NCBI GenBank assembly: GCA_000827325.1
Contig: KN832888.1
Coordinates: 286,069 to 350,068, forward strand
Origin: Oidiodendron maius Zn
Lineage: Eukaryota; Ascomycota; Leotiomycetes; Myxotrichaceae
DNA: 64,000 bases
Reading direction: 5' to 3'
A program made the translations under genes and the position numbers. Shown here in pieces: positions 13,606 through 24,574 of the stretch. Position 1 is the stretch's first letter. Each line of letters begins with the position of its first letter. The notes beneath the pieces were generated by a model, which was given only the letters and a program-made list of their open reading frames with translations, was not told the DNA's origin and made no database searches.

Positions 13606-15621
13606 AGGGGGAACTGGGGTCGAGTCCCCGGAGGAGGTCGCGTTGTGATGGGATGGGCAGAGGGTGGAATGACGTTATCACGACCAGGAGAGACTTTCTT
13701 GTCGGGGGCGCCTGGTATCAAACCGAGCGGCAGTGGACGCGAGAGACGCGCAGTAGATGGATATCGGAGTGGAGAGGAGGTGAGTTGGTCGAAATTAATC
13801 GCTTCCCTCGTGTGAAGAGATTGCCGATGGTAAGGCGCTCTTAAATTTTTTGTCCCGGGAGGATGAAAGAGAGACTGTCGCAACGCGCAGGAGTCAAGAG
13901 GCAGCACGCGACGAAGGTGCCGGATCTGAGGACTCTAGGTGTATTGGAGACGGAGTCCAGGCGCTCAAAGTTCTTCTACAGGGTAGTAGAAGGCGCCGGT
14001 ATTAAGGGGAGGGTGGTTGTATGGAGGATGAAAATCCGATGGGACAGGCAGACAAAGGGAGGAAGAGAAGAGGAAAAGCAGAAAATAATCGGGCGGATTT
14101 GTTCGTGCCTGATGAATTAAGGCAACAACATTCGCTTATCCTGAATGAGGCAAGTAGAAAGGGCCGAGGTGAATTCCTGGGACCAAAAATATTTACATCG
14201 AATATATGGAGAGCATACAGACATGCTGTATACTCTACGTTCCCATTCCATAATAATAATTATGGCGCTTTGGTAGGTCCCTTTCAGATACATTACTTAC
14301 CTCACCCCGCCAGATCCTGTCTTCTCTCCTCCCTCTCACTATTGCCACCACGCACGCTGGCGCTCTCTACGTACGCAAGTACCTCCGTGCCACTACCGCA
14401 TACCAAGAGCTGAGCCATCACCGCAGCACCGCGGTACCACATCTCAACCACCCAACGTACATACACTCACCCACTATTGCCTTGTATCTGACTCAGGCAA
14501 CCCAGCTGAGCTCTGAATCACCCGCCGCCCAACCATGCCCCTTGTGAACCCCTTCTAAATGGCCTCCCTTTCCTATCTCTTTCTTCCCAGCCAACACATC
14601 TCGGTCGCTTCTCCTTTCTCTCGCCTGGTACCATGTGTTTGCGCAGACGGAAACAAAAGCAAACTCCCCAAACCCCCTTTTGCGGGTGGCGAGGGTCCTT
14701 TCGTTCGTCGCACCACAACAACAGACACATCGTGGCATGCATCAAGATAGTTGACCCTGTGAATCTTACCAGGACACGGCCACCAGACCAAAAAAATATT
14801 AGCACTCTAGTCCACTCCGGGTCTCTCCTTCCAAGCGTCCGGCCCTGCGCGCGGCCTGCAGTGTGACGACAGGGAGAGACAACATCTAACACAATTATAG
14901 TACACATGTAAGATTCAACCGATACGGGATCCAGGAGATAGGAAATACAGAAATCGGTTCCAAAAACTTTAGACTAAGCAGCCAGACGCAACTTTATCCA
15001 AAAATAACCCATGATCGCCCCTTTGGGTAGTTTTTCTGCGCCGTCGCATGCACGCAAGGTAGCTATCCGCTTGCGCGCGCGAGGCACGCCAGCATGCCCA
15101 AGAAGGTCCAAGCCCAACGCAGCCGCATCCCCCCTTTTCCGGCACGCGTTGATCATCCTATCGGGGCGTGGTGATCGGCAGTTCATGCAAGGACCGTGGT
15201 GCCATGCTTGGGATTTCTTGTTTCCTTCTCTGTGTCTTTCTGGAATTGCGCCTGCCAGAACTGCCCTTGGCCCTTTCGGCGCCACAGAGCGAGCGCCCTG
15301 ACGTTTCGAGCTAGGTCTCCTCAAACAGTCCCTTTGTCTGGACCCAACTCGGGTGCGAGGATCGTGCGTGGCGAGAGCGGGCCAGTCCGAGACGTGGTAT
15401 GGGTTCATATTTAACATAACTCTTCATCGTGTTATATACAAGCAGCACGAGTCCATTGTGAGCTCTTTGTTCCCCCCGAAACGCCTTTGTAGGCCTGCAT
15501 ACAATAAATAGAACCCGATGCCCTTGCTGCTAATGCGGATTAGAATATCAAATGCAGTTTTGTTCTTCCACTCTCCAGGAGTTTGGAACACTCAACCACT
15601 TTTCAGCTACAATCACCATAA
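13606..15621. promoter_or_regulatory. Long upstream region of the eIF4G gene
   Basis: Two kilobases without a supportable gene separate eIF4G from the end of the RING-LON gene, both transcribed leftward. Near the eIF4G start the sequence is GC-rich; around 14200-14260 it is AT-rich with an AAT repeat; pyrimidine-rich tracts fill 14320-14640. Open frames here are short, overlap on both strands and resemble no family I know. A long leader with upstream ORFs is plausible for an initiation factor but is inference. Confidence 0.5.
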
Positions 15622-17419
15622 TCATAGCACTATGCAGCTAGAGCCAGATCCCCTAGATATGCTTTGGTTAGCTCTTGTCAAATATCCAGTCCCACTTCTA
15701 ATCGTAGAAGGAAAAGAGTAAATTTGCATACCATCGCCGCGCCTCTAGCTGCTCTGCCCACTCCACGCACAGCTTCAGCCTTTCTCGTACGCTTGTCGTC
15801 AGGAGCATACGATACTTCTCAGCGTTCGAGGCTGGAACAATGCTGGCGAACCACCATGGGAACAGCGCCGCATCGTTGGGACAGTCTCCGTAGGCGTTGA
15901 CCACTCGGTTGTGTAGCCACGTTGTGCTTTGCTCCTTCATATTATTGATGAAGCTCGTGCCCTTCTCTAGGAGTTCTTGCGTGGATAATGAGTCAAGATC
16001 TCGAGATGGGGATGAATCCGGTTCTTCGCCTGATGAGACCTCGTGTGGAGAGAAGTGGGTATGGTCTTGAGAGGAGGCTTCTTTGGAGCTGGAAGTCTCC
16101 GCCGCTTCGATAGCTTCTTCTTCTGTGATGCTGATATCACTAACTCGCTCTATCTGGCCCACGGTGTAGCCATCAAGCATGGAATGCCTGAGGACCCTGA
16201 ATCGGGAGATCCCAACGGTTTCGAGAAGGCTTCGACCATCGGGTAAGAGTTGCATGTTCACGACACTCAGTAAGGTTCCATATTCGTAGAATGGCACCCG
16301 TCCTAGCTCTCCTTGTGCCTCGCGTGTCGGATTATACAGCAGCATGCCGAACTTTCGTGTGTTGTCTTCAATAACTCGTCGAATCATGAGGCGATACCTT
16401 GGTTCGAAGATATGTAGGAAGGTGGCCATGTGAGGGAATGAGATAGTGCAGACAAAAAGTGGCGTGTCCAACTCCATATCCCCGTCCATGTTGTCGAACT
16501 TCTCCACTTCCATCCTAGATACAAGATCCTCTTCGAAAAGGCCAGACACCCAGCTGGTGAGAAGTGCATTTGAAGGAGCTTGTCGAGCATTCGGTCCGGG
16601 GGGAAGCTCCATGGGCTGCCGGCATATCGGACAGAGATTCGAATGATCGAGCACTCGATGCATGCATTTTCGGCAGAGAGTGTGGCCACAATTTGAAGTC
16701 AGAGGGTCCAAGAAAACACTGTAGCAGACTTGGCAGTCTAACTCTGGTCTTGTAGACCCTTTCAAGCGTCCCAATAACGTGGAGTCTGCTTGCTCAGTTT
16801 CGTAAGGTGAGTCCAACGCAGGGAATATCGCTTCGGAGTCGTATGCGAGCTGCCCCTCCTCCACCATGATATATGTAGACAGTAGTCGTCCACCGGGTAG
16901 TTCTCTGACTTCTTCCGCAGTATTATGTAAAGTGGATTTGACCTCACTTGCCCCAGTTTGAAACAGCTCCTCAGATGCCTTGATAGAGTTTCTGTAAATA
17001 GATACCTCTGTCCAGATATGATGTATAATCTTAGTGAGCACCACGTCCACATTATAGTCCCCTTCAGCATGTTCCCTCCTGCACCTTTCAAATGGGCACA
17101 GGAAACCACGTAACCTGTTAGCCGTCGCCGGATAGGATATATTCGTCCGCAGATGCAGTTCGGGGATGCATTTCTTACAGAGCGTTCTACCACAGGGCAG
17201 GGTGACTGGCTCTCGGAAGGGATAAGAGCATTTGGGGCACTGGGCTAATCTGACGATCTGGCGTGCATCTCTCGAGGCATTGAGAGGTGTGACCGGGTTC
17301 GTATGTTCAGATGCCGACGAAGTTGATGCTGTAGGGGCGAGTGTGGGTGATGAGGTTACGATATCAGGCGTGGCGGACATGAATGGCGATGTGAGGGTGG
17401 GGTTTATATCTCTCTGCAT
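15622..17419 (-). CDS. RING finger - LON substrate-binding domain protein, CrgA type, with C-terminal CaaX box
   Basis: Predicted E3 ubiquitin ligase. Two exons (17419-15732 and 15652-15622) give 572 residues. Visible: an N-terminal RING-like Cys cluster (CPKCSYPFREPVTLPCGRTL), a second canonical RING (CQVCYSVFLDPLTSNCGHTL then CRKCMH and CPICRQPM), then a LON-type N domain from about LFVCTISFPHMATFLHIFEP, with an acidic/Ser insert. Known relative: CrgA of Mucor, a RING-LON repressor of light-induced carotenogenesis that carries an isoprenylation motif. Reading straight through the donor after RRW ends the frame in SFYD. Splicing a 79-nt intron (GTATGC donor, AGCTAAC branch) instead gives GSGSSCIVL-stop, so CIVL is a CaaX box whose terminal Leu predicts geranylgeranylation. 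Start at 17419 is the first ATG; Met-13 is an alternative. Confidence 0.88.
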
Positions 17420-18183
17420 TGTGGAAACAAGGCCGATAGAGTCACCTTATGGTAGTCGGTTTTATAGAAGAGTAAAGAAATATGTACATATATTAAGAAA
17501 ATATCGACATCGCCCTTGACACAGGATGGTGTGTAAGTGGAGTTACAAAGTAACCAGGCGTCGGGTAACTGGGGGTCATGTGCGGGGCAGAGTGTCAAGC
17601 ATTTCCTCGCCGCTCTCAGATACGCGAGCCCCCTGCTATATGATATTATCCAAGACACCAATACCGTTTCCTAGTGCTAGTCACAGCAATGTAATTATAT
17701 ACCCCAGACAATTATGTGAAGTTTTGTTTGAATTCTCCTAAGCAAGATCGCACTCTGCAAAACGGGATGTAATAACTCTTCTAGCCCAATTCAAGACAGC
17801 CTCGGTGATGAGCCGTTTCTCACATACGCTTGCAACTTCTGCACACGCTCTGCCACGATCCATAGCATGAAGACTCGGCAGGGAGCGAAGACTTCCTCCC
17901 CCATCGATGCAAGCAACAATCTAAAGCAACTACGCCAAGCACACGCGTATAAAACTGTATGACCGCTCTGAGAAGGCTTTGAGTAGCACCATGCTACAAC
18001 TGAAATCGAGAAGACTGTAAGGGCTAGGCGCGCTTGCCCTGCATTCTCTTGGCATTTGCTTCGCATCCAGCCTTACTTCCTGCTTTCGCATGGCCATTGC
18101 AGTTAGCTGTATCGCCGGATTAGGCTCTTGGCTTTGCTTCTTTAGCCTTTGCTCTGGATTTTTGGGCTTTGGCTTCTCCTTGG
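17420..18183. other. Intergenic, RING-LON promoter side
   Basis: These 764 bases lie between two leftward genes. The half nearest 18180 continues to read as Lys/Gln/Ala-rich codons on the minus strand after the F-box-like stop at 18184, so the upstream gene may have a longer, spliced C-terminus. Otherwise I see nothing definable. Confidence 0.4.
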
Positions 18184-19991
18184 CTATTTTCGCTTTGTCT
18201 CTAGCGATTGCTGCAGCTTTTTGGTTTCAAGTCGAATATCCCTCTTCACTTCCGTATCGAGCATTTTAGTGTACTTATCACCCATTTCCAATTTATACTT
18301 CGAGTTTCTCGTCCGTAATCTCTTGTGTCTCTTTTTATCTACCTCCTTCTGATGATCATCGCCGTCGTCAGCGCCGTCTTCAAGCTTCCAAATATCAAGG
18401 ACGAGTCTCTTGCCATAGGCATTAGGGCGCAACTGATAAAAACGGAGCATCGGCCCCCGATACTCGACATGGTCTAGGTCGGAGATTTTCATCCAGATCG
18501 TTTCATGCTCACTCTTTGGAGGAGCACGTAGAGGGTCGAAGAGAAGATGGTCACTTTCCGGGTGAATATAATCTGCTAGGGAAGCAGCGCTTGCATTAAA
18601 ATAACTGTGACTTTCCACCAGAAACTCGATACCATAGATATCATCACACGATTTGCGAGATTTTAATACGTGCGAAACCCACCCTCTGCAAGCACCATAT
18701 TTCGAATTAAATTGCGGAATTATGCCGTCGGGTCCGATCTCCTGTGGATTTCGAATGCACTGGCGGGTACGTGTCGCAACGGCTCCTCCAATAAGCTCAT
18801 GGCCCATTCGTCTCTCTCCATCCAAGTCCAGACATGCGGCCCTCCTCGCATTTCTAAGAATATTAATGGAGTATGGGGGGAATCGTTCGCGAGCAGACTC
18901 AGTGCGGAGGTCGTGTTCCAGCTTCGCACACCAATTCCTTGCAGCCGATTCTTCTTCTTCAAACGTTCCGTATGGAGGGCTAGGATCATTTGGCCGACTC
19001 TGTGGGTTGAAACTGACAGACATATGTTTCAATCCCTGGGTTGCTGTGAGGAGTCGAGACAGACCGGGCGGTGGCCGCTTTAGGAAACCGAAAATGTAAG
19101 AAGTGTCGACCATTGAAAGCACTAATTCGAGGCTTTTTAGGCCCGTGCAAGCTGCAAGAAGAGTGTAAACAGAACTAGAAATGTCTCTCCAGCCAACGTC
19201 ATTTACGATTGGTGCTTTGATAGAACGGATTGCGGACAAACGATCAGGAGTAACCGCAGCAAGATATGTAAGTGTGTCAGAGATAGTTAAGAACTCAAAC
19301 CGATTGATTTTGTAGAACAAGTGAGTCTGAGCAACCTCTGTGTAGACAGTTCGAGACACTTTGGAGAGTTGGACGAAAGTAAGCTGCGGCTTGCTGAAAA
19401 CCTCGCCTTGGGCGCTTCCCTGAGGATCGGAGTACCATCCGCGTCTCTGTCTATTGAGAAGCTGGTCTCTTGACCAGAAGAATTCATTGGATCGGCGTTT
19501 GATCTGTAGCGGCATGACTGACTCCGGGACCGCAATGGCGTATTGGAAGATTATCTGTCTAGTTTCAACAGGGAGATCCATCAGGCGAAGCGTGTTGGCC
19601 TGAGTTATATTAACCTCAATCTAAAAGACTAAGAGGGATACACCACATACATTCAGAGAATTTGTATCCGCGGTTGGAATTAGCCCCGCACCCGATACAA
19701 TCGGATCCTAAAGGACAAGTCAGCTCTTCATCGATCTTGAAATAACAACAATGTTGTCACACTTGGACAACGGCGTTAGGCGTCGATCCTGCACTATCCT
19801 ATCAGAAATGTTAGAGATATTTCAACTGACAGAGGTGGCTCAACTTTACATACCCACGAATCTGGGGTACTAGCATGCACGCTAGATGGGCAACTGGGTG
19901 TCTGCGCGGCCTCTGCTGTTGCCATGTTTAAATCACCGTTTGTGTTTGGGATTTTGTCTCCGTTAATGAGCAACTCGCTCCGTTGAATCAT
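18184..19991 (-). CDS. F-box-like hypothetical protein
   Basis: I do not recognise a named family. Four exons (19991-19854, 19798-19763, 19707-19651, 19599-18184) give 548 residues; each junction has clean GT/AG ends and the frame is kept throughout. After a disordered N-terminus the segment MDLPVETRQIIFQYAIAV resembles the start of an F-box or the LP.E.R..I short motif typical of large families of Pezizomycotina proteins. The middle part contains LRR-like stretches (AACTGLKSLELVLSMVDT), and the C-terminus is Lys/Arg/Glu-rich. A role as a substrate-recognition subunit of an SCF-type ubiquitin ligase is possible but rests only on the N-terminal resemblance. The C-terminal boundary is the least certain part. 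The 5' exon could instead begin at an upstream Met near 20150. Confidence 0.65.
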
Positions 19992-21291
19992 AATGCTAGA
20001 AGGAAGTCGAAATAAAGGCGACTGAAATAGAGAGGTTTGGTAGAAGAAAATGGGATGAGATTCATAGTGTAGTGGTGAAATACTCTTACTATCAGAGTGA
20101 AGCAGATATCCAGCTCGAAGTGGGCGAAGCGAAGTGATGCGTCCTACCAAAGCACCAGGGCGACATCGAACACCAACCTTGCCTACCCTGCTAGATGGCC
20201 TATTAGGAGTGATAGCATCTCATGAATTGACTTGTCACTGAAGGAAATCAAGTCTAGGATACGTGATATGGGAAAATATCAGATAAAAGTTTGGCATCTG
20301 CTCATATGGCGTCTTCGTGGCATCAACAGAGGCCATTATGAGAACGATATCCAAATTGTTAGGACAGACGTACACTCTACATTGCCTTATAAGGTATACT
20401 ATATGAACAGAGGAAATCAGGACAGGATGATCATTTCCGTTATAACCTTAGTCTTCCACTCAAGCTGGGACAGTAAATATCGCCCACCAAGCACTTTCAC
20501 ACATCGTCTTGGTGCACATTCTTCCGACTGAGCTAAGCTAAGCTACAGGTATAGTGATCGTGCTATAGCTGGATTAATAGTATGCGCTTCTCCTACTCCA
20601 TCGGAAATAGAGTGCTGTAGTGTATATATAGGCATAATCGAAGGTCGTGATAGTGAGCTGCCGTTGTAATGCTGCGTCTGCATGAAGTTAAATAGCCTAT
20701 GTGGCGCAGCAGCGGCACACTTGCGCATCCAGGGGAAAAGGGAAAGGAGAGCGTCTACTCCAACAACAAGTCGCATTGAGGACTAGAACAACAGCGAAAG
20801 GAGCATGATCTAACGTTATTATGTTGTTTATCCAATTTTGAGAGATTTAAGCTGTGTAGTGGAAATGTTCATGAACCTGAAGCAAAATGTTCCTTAACAT
20901 ATTTTATTTAGCGGCTGTTCAACCCACAAGTAAATAAAATGGCAAAAATTAGTTGCGGCAAATGGTGCAAGAACCGAAGATATTGCACCTGCCTGGTGGA
21001 CGAAGGTCTGGCATATGTCAACTAATTCAAGCACTTGATTTTCGGTCATTCCCCAGACGGATAATGAATCCGTATTTTGCCCGGAACGGAACATTGCCAA
21101 ACACTTAAGACTTTGAATGGGTCACTCTCAAATTAATGCTCATGGCCAAATCATAGCTATTCAATGGTCTTCTGAGATTATAAGTCTTACAAGTACATCT
21201 GCGAAAAAAAAGCGGCATGTGACCATTCTGTTGTGGATGGCTCCAAACATCTGCTGTAACTGCAGAGTGGTACTCTCTTGGCAATTGTCTT
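19992..21291. other. Intergenic, AT-rich
   Basis: These 1.3 kb lie between the start of the F-box-like gene and the end of the THOC1-guanylate kinase gene, both leftward. It should contain the promoter of the former and the 3' UTR of the latter. Frames are short and I see no family signature or structured repeat. Confidence 0.5.
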
Positions 21292-24112
21292 TCAAGTCCC
21301 CTCGTCTACTACAGTCTCAGCTGCAGCTAGCGAAGCTGGCACCTCTTTATTCGGTGTAACCATTTGTCCTGATGCATCATCATCCCCACTTGCCATTTCA
21401 ACATCTGTATTCCCGGCCACTAATGGCTCCTTTATGCTATCAGTCGAGTTTGACTCTGAAAGCTCACTTCTAAATATAAGACTTTCAAGATCCTTGTATG
21501 CAGTTTCAAGGTCATCATTGACAATGATGGTGTCATAGAACCCATCGAGCTTAGCTTGCTCAACCTCCTTATTCGCTTCGTCCAGCCTCTCGTGAATCTT
21601 CTCATCTGAATCAGATCCTCTCTGCTGTAATCGTAGCTCTAGCTGATTCATATTAGATGGAGCAATGAAGACAAAGCGAGCTGCGTAATCTTGGTCTTTA
21701 AGTTGCTGTATGCTCTATGAATCGTGAGCAGTCATCAAAACAAGGACGGTGGTAATCAAACGTACGTGCATGTCCATTTTCATAATGGGCACTTTACCCT
21801 CAGCAATGATACCTTCCAAAATCTTTTTGCTCGTCCCATAATCATTACCATTATAGTTGCTGTGCTCCAGAAAACTGTCCCCATCAAGAAGAACATTGAA
21901 TTCTTCTTTGGTCACGAAGCAGAATTGCTCTCCAGGAGTCTCTCCTTCTTGAGGGGGGCGAGTCGTATGGGAAACTTTCTTCGCAAAGACTTTAGAGTGC
22001 TTGTCTACTAGCATGTTGATTAACGTGCCTTTTCCAGCACCACTTGGACCTGATATGACGATTGGACGACGATCTGTCGGAAAGATAGTCTCATCTGACT
22101 CTTGGGGTTCATCCTCACGATTGGTAATTAGCTCTTCAGGCCTGATATCGTCTTGAAAGATGTGGTCAATTTTTTCAGAGCGCTCGATCTTGTCAAAAGC
22201 TACCAGTTTGCTCGTGCTAGCGATGCGTAAGGCTCTCCAGCTCTTGCTTGCTTTGGATTCGATGGCGATATTTCTCGACTCTTCATCCTGGGCCATATCA
22301 ATATCCATGTCGTCCAATTCGATCTTGCTTTTGAAACTCTTAATTGAAGGGAGCTGATATCGTGAAGGGTCCATTAATCTCTCCAAGCCGCCACGGTCGT
22401 CACGACCAGAGAGAAACTTGAGATCCAAAGATCCAAGGGGCGTTGCACGGATCCGCTTACTGGCAGTGGCTTTACTGGCAGAAGCTTTTGCAGCGACGTA
22501 GTCTTCAGGCGTGACAGCAGGACGTGCAATAGAAGGGCAGTTCTCAATCTTCCAACGAGCCCAATTTTTGTCTCTAGAAAGAACTGTTTCGACCATACGG
22601 TAGAAGAAAGCACCTTCAAACCCTTGTTTCAAATACTCCGCGATTGACCGCTTCATATCCAGCGCCCAGTTTGCCTATTGGCTCATTAGAAACGAGGACA
22701 CAACAAGCTCGCAGGGTGAATAGCAAAGAGAATACAAAACTATGAGAGACTGAGAGATGAGAAGATCCTTACATCATTGTCGGCCAGAAGTTGATCTGCA
22801 TACAAAACTGACTTGTTTAGATTGTCTGGCAGGTTCGCTTTGGCTAATTTCTCTTTAGCTCTCGCGCTCAAGGAGAGGAGGAAATCCAAGACAATCAAGA
22901 CTTGAACTAGAATGTTTCTCCGGAAAGAAAGGTCGCTGATCTAGTCTCACAGATTAGGGAAGGATTCTTCTATGCCGTTAAGTAAGGCATACCTCAAGTT
23001 CAAATAAGTCCCGGCTAGTAAGGTACTTCGGGTTGAACGCATTCGCTAAATCATCTTCCGCCTGACTTCTCTTCCGTTTAATGCCTCTTTTGCCATCTTC
23101 GGCAGCCTTTACAGGGCGGCCACTCATGTCATTTTGGACGGACTTAAACATGGCCATCGTAGATTCCAATCCAGCCTTAAACCCTGCAAATTTTGCCGGC
23201 TCGAACAGCTTCTTGGGTTGATTGAAAGTTTCTTGTAGCGACCAAAATATTGGGTACAATTCGTTTACACTCAAGGGCGTATCCGGTTTAGAGAAGGTCA
23301 CCCCCTTAGTCCCAGTCTGTGACTCTTCGTTCGGGTTTTCTGTACTGCCATTCGCAACGGGTTTCGACTTCGAGGGATCTTCTGAATCTACATCCATCTG
23401 CTCAAGCCCCAGCTCTTTGGGAGGCAGCACATCGAATGACGTGACATTCTCAGTGTGGTATTCTCCTCGCAGGTTTACAGAACTTCTGTCCCCAAGAGGG
23501 AAGCTCTGGAACATGAAGATGAACACTCGCCCGCAGAAAGCAGTATCTTCAGCTCGGGAAAGTCGTCGTAGGAGCTCATTACAACTTCGTAGAATAACCA
23601 AATTCTTTTGACCGAAATGTTTGCCTGTAATCTTCTCCCGCCGCGATTCTAAATAATCAAAAATTCTTCGACAGCCGGCGATTGTCTGGCTGTCCAACAG
23701 CTCTTCGACCAACCAAAACAAGAGTGCCGTATCGCATTGTTCGTCATCGGAGAGGATAGATAATATGTCGAGGAGATTCCACATCTGCACGAAGGATGGT
23801 TTATCAATCGTCGTAGTAGCCTATGAATCGTCAGAGGAAATTCCCCAGAATGCGCCGATGGAGACTCACGAGTAGCTCGTTGAACTTGTTCCGAATAGCC
23901 GTGTCAATAGCTGCATGCTTCTGCTTTCTCTGATCTGGGTTCTCCGCGGACGAAAAAAAGGTTGCCTCTACCGTCTCGAGAATATCTTCAAAGTCCACTT
24001 TACTTAAGGATGGCTCCACTGTGTCCGTCTGCTTCACCTCTTCAGCTCTCTGAAGCAGCCCATTTAAAATCTCCCCAAACACATCGACGGCTTCCACCCC
24101 ATGGCCAGCCAT
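21292..24112 (-). CDS. THO complex subunit 1 (Hpr1/THOC1) fused to a guanylate kinase domain
   Basis: Five exons (24112-23870, 23820-22993, 22940-22773, 22674-21766, 21714-21292) give 856 residues. Residues 1 to about 600 match the THOC1 family, the THO subunit that couples elongation to nuclear mRNA packaging and export (MWNLLDILSILSDDEQ..., FEGAFFYRMVETVLSRDKNW). From about 615 to 795 comes a guanylate kinase fold (GMP + ATP to GDP + ADP): P-loop GPSGAGKG (622-629), GMP-site SHTTRPPQEGE and DYGTS, lid RLQQRGSDSDEKIHERL with both Arg present, and VNDDLETAYKDL. The usual DxDxQG segment reads KMDMHS, so the first Asp and the Gly are changed. A 60-residue acidic tail follows. The two domains meet inside one exon, with no intron, stop or nearby Met between them. 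Whether the kinase is active is unknown. Confidence 0.9.
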
Positions 24113-24574
24113 ACTGGCTGGCGCAAGCCGTTTAAATATAGATTTGAACTAAATCTCGGCTGATGCACTGTTGGAGTCGACACAAAGGTGGAATTGTCCT
24201 CGCGTTGTCATGGTTTCGCATGCCGAGAGGCTTAGGATTGCAACATGCAGCGATTTCGTGGTGTATGTTTAGAATCTATCGCGTATCTTTAGTATTTGGG
24301 ATTGTAGCCCATTTTAAGCATATGGCTCCCACGACCAAATTTTAGATTGTTAAACGCCGTTTTTCAGTCGAATGCCCATAGGGTTATTAAACAGGGTTAT
24401 TTTGTACTGTCTATATCTTGCTAAAATCGTCTTAGAGGTCCTGCAGATATTGTCGTCTTTGAAGAGGCTCGGACTGTATCAATTCTTGGAGGCTCGTTAA
24501 AAATTACAAACGACTCTAGTTGATAGGAATTTATCACAAGGCACGCACTGCATGATCAGAACACAGCAACAACG
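24113..24574. promoter_or_regulatory. Shared divergent promoter, THOC1-guanylate kinase / Aquarius
   Basis: Only 462 bases separate the two start codons, which face away from each other, so both genes must be driven from here. The sequence is AT-rich with no clear named motif. Confidence 0.6.
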
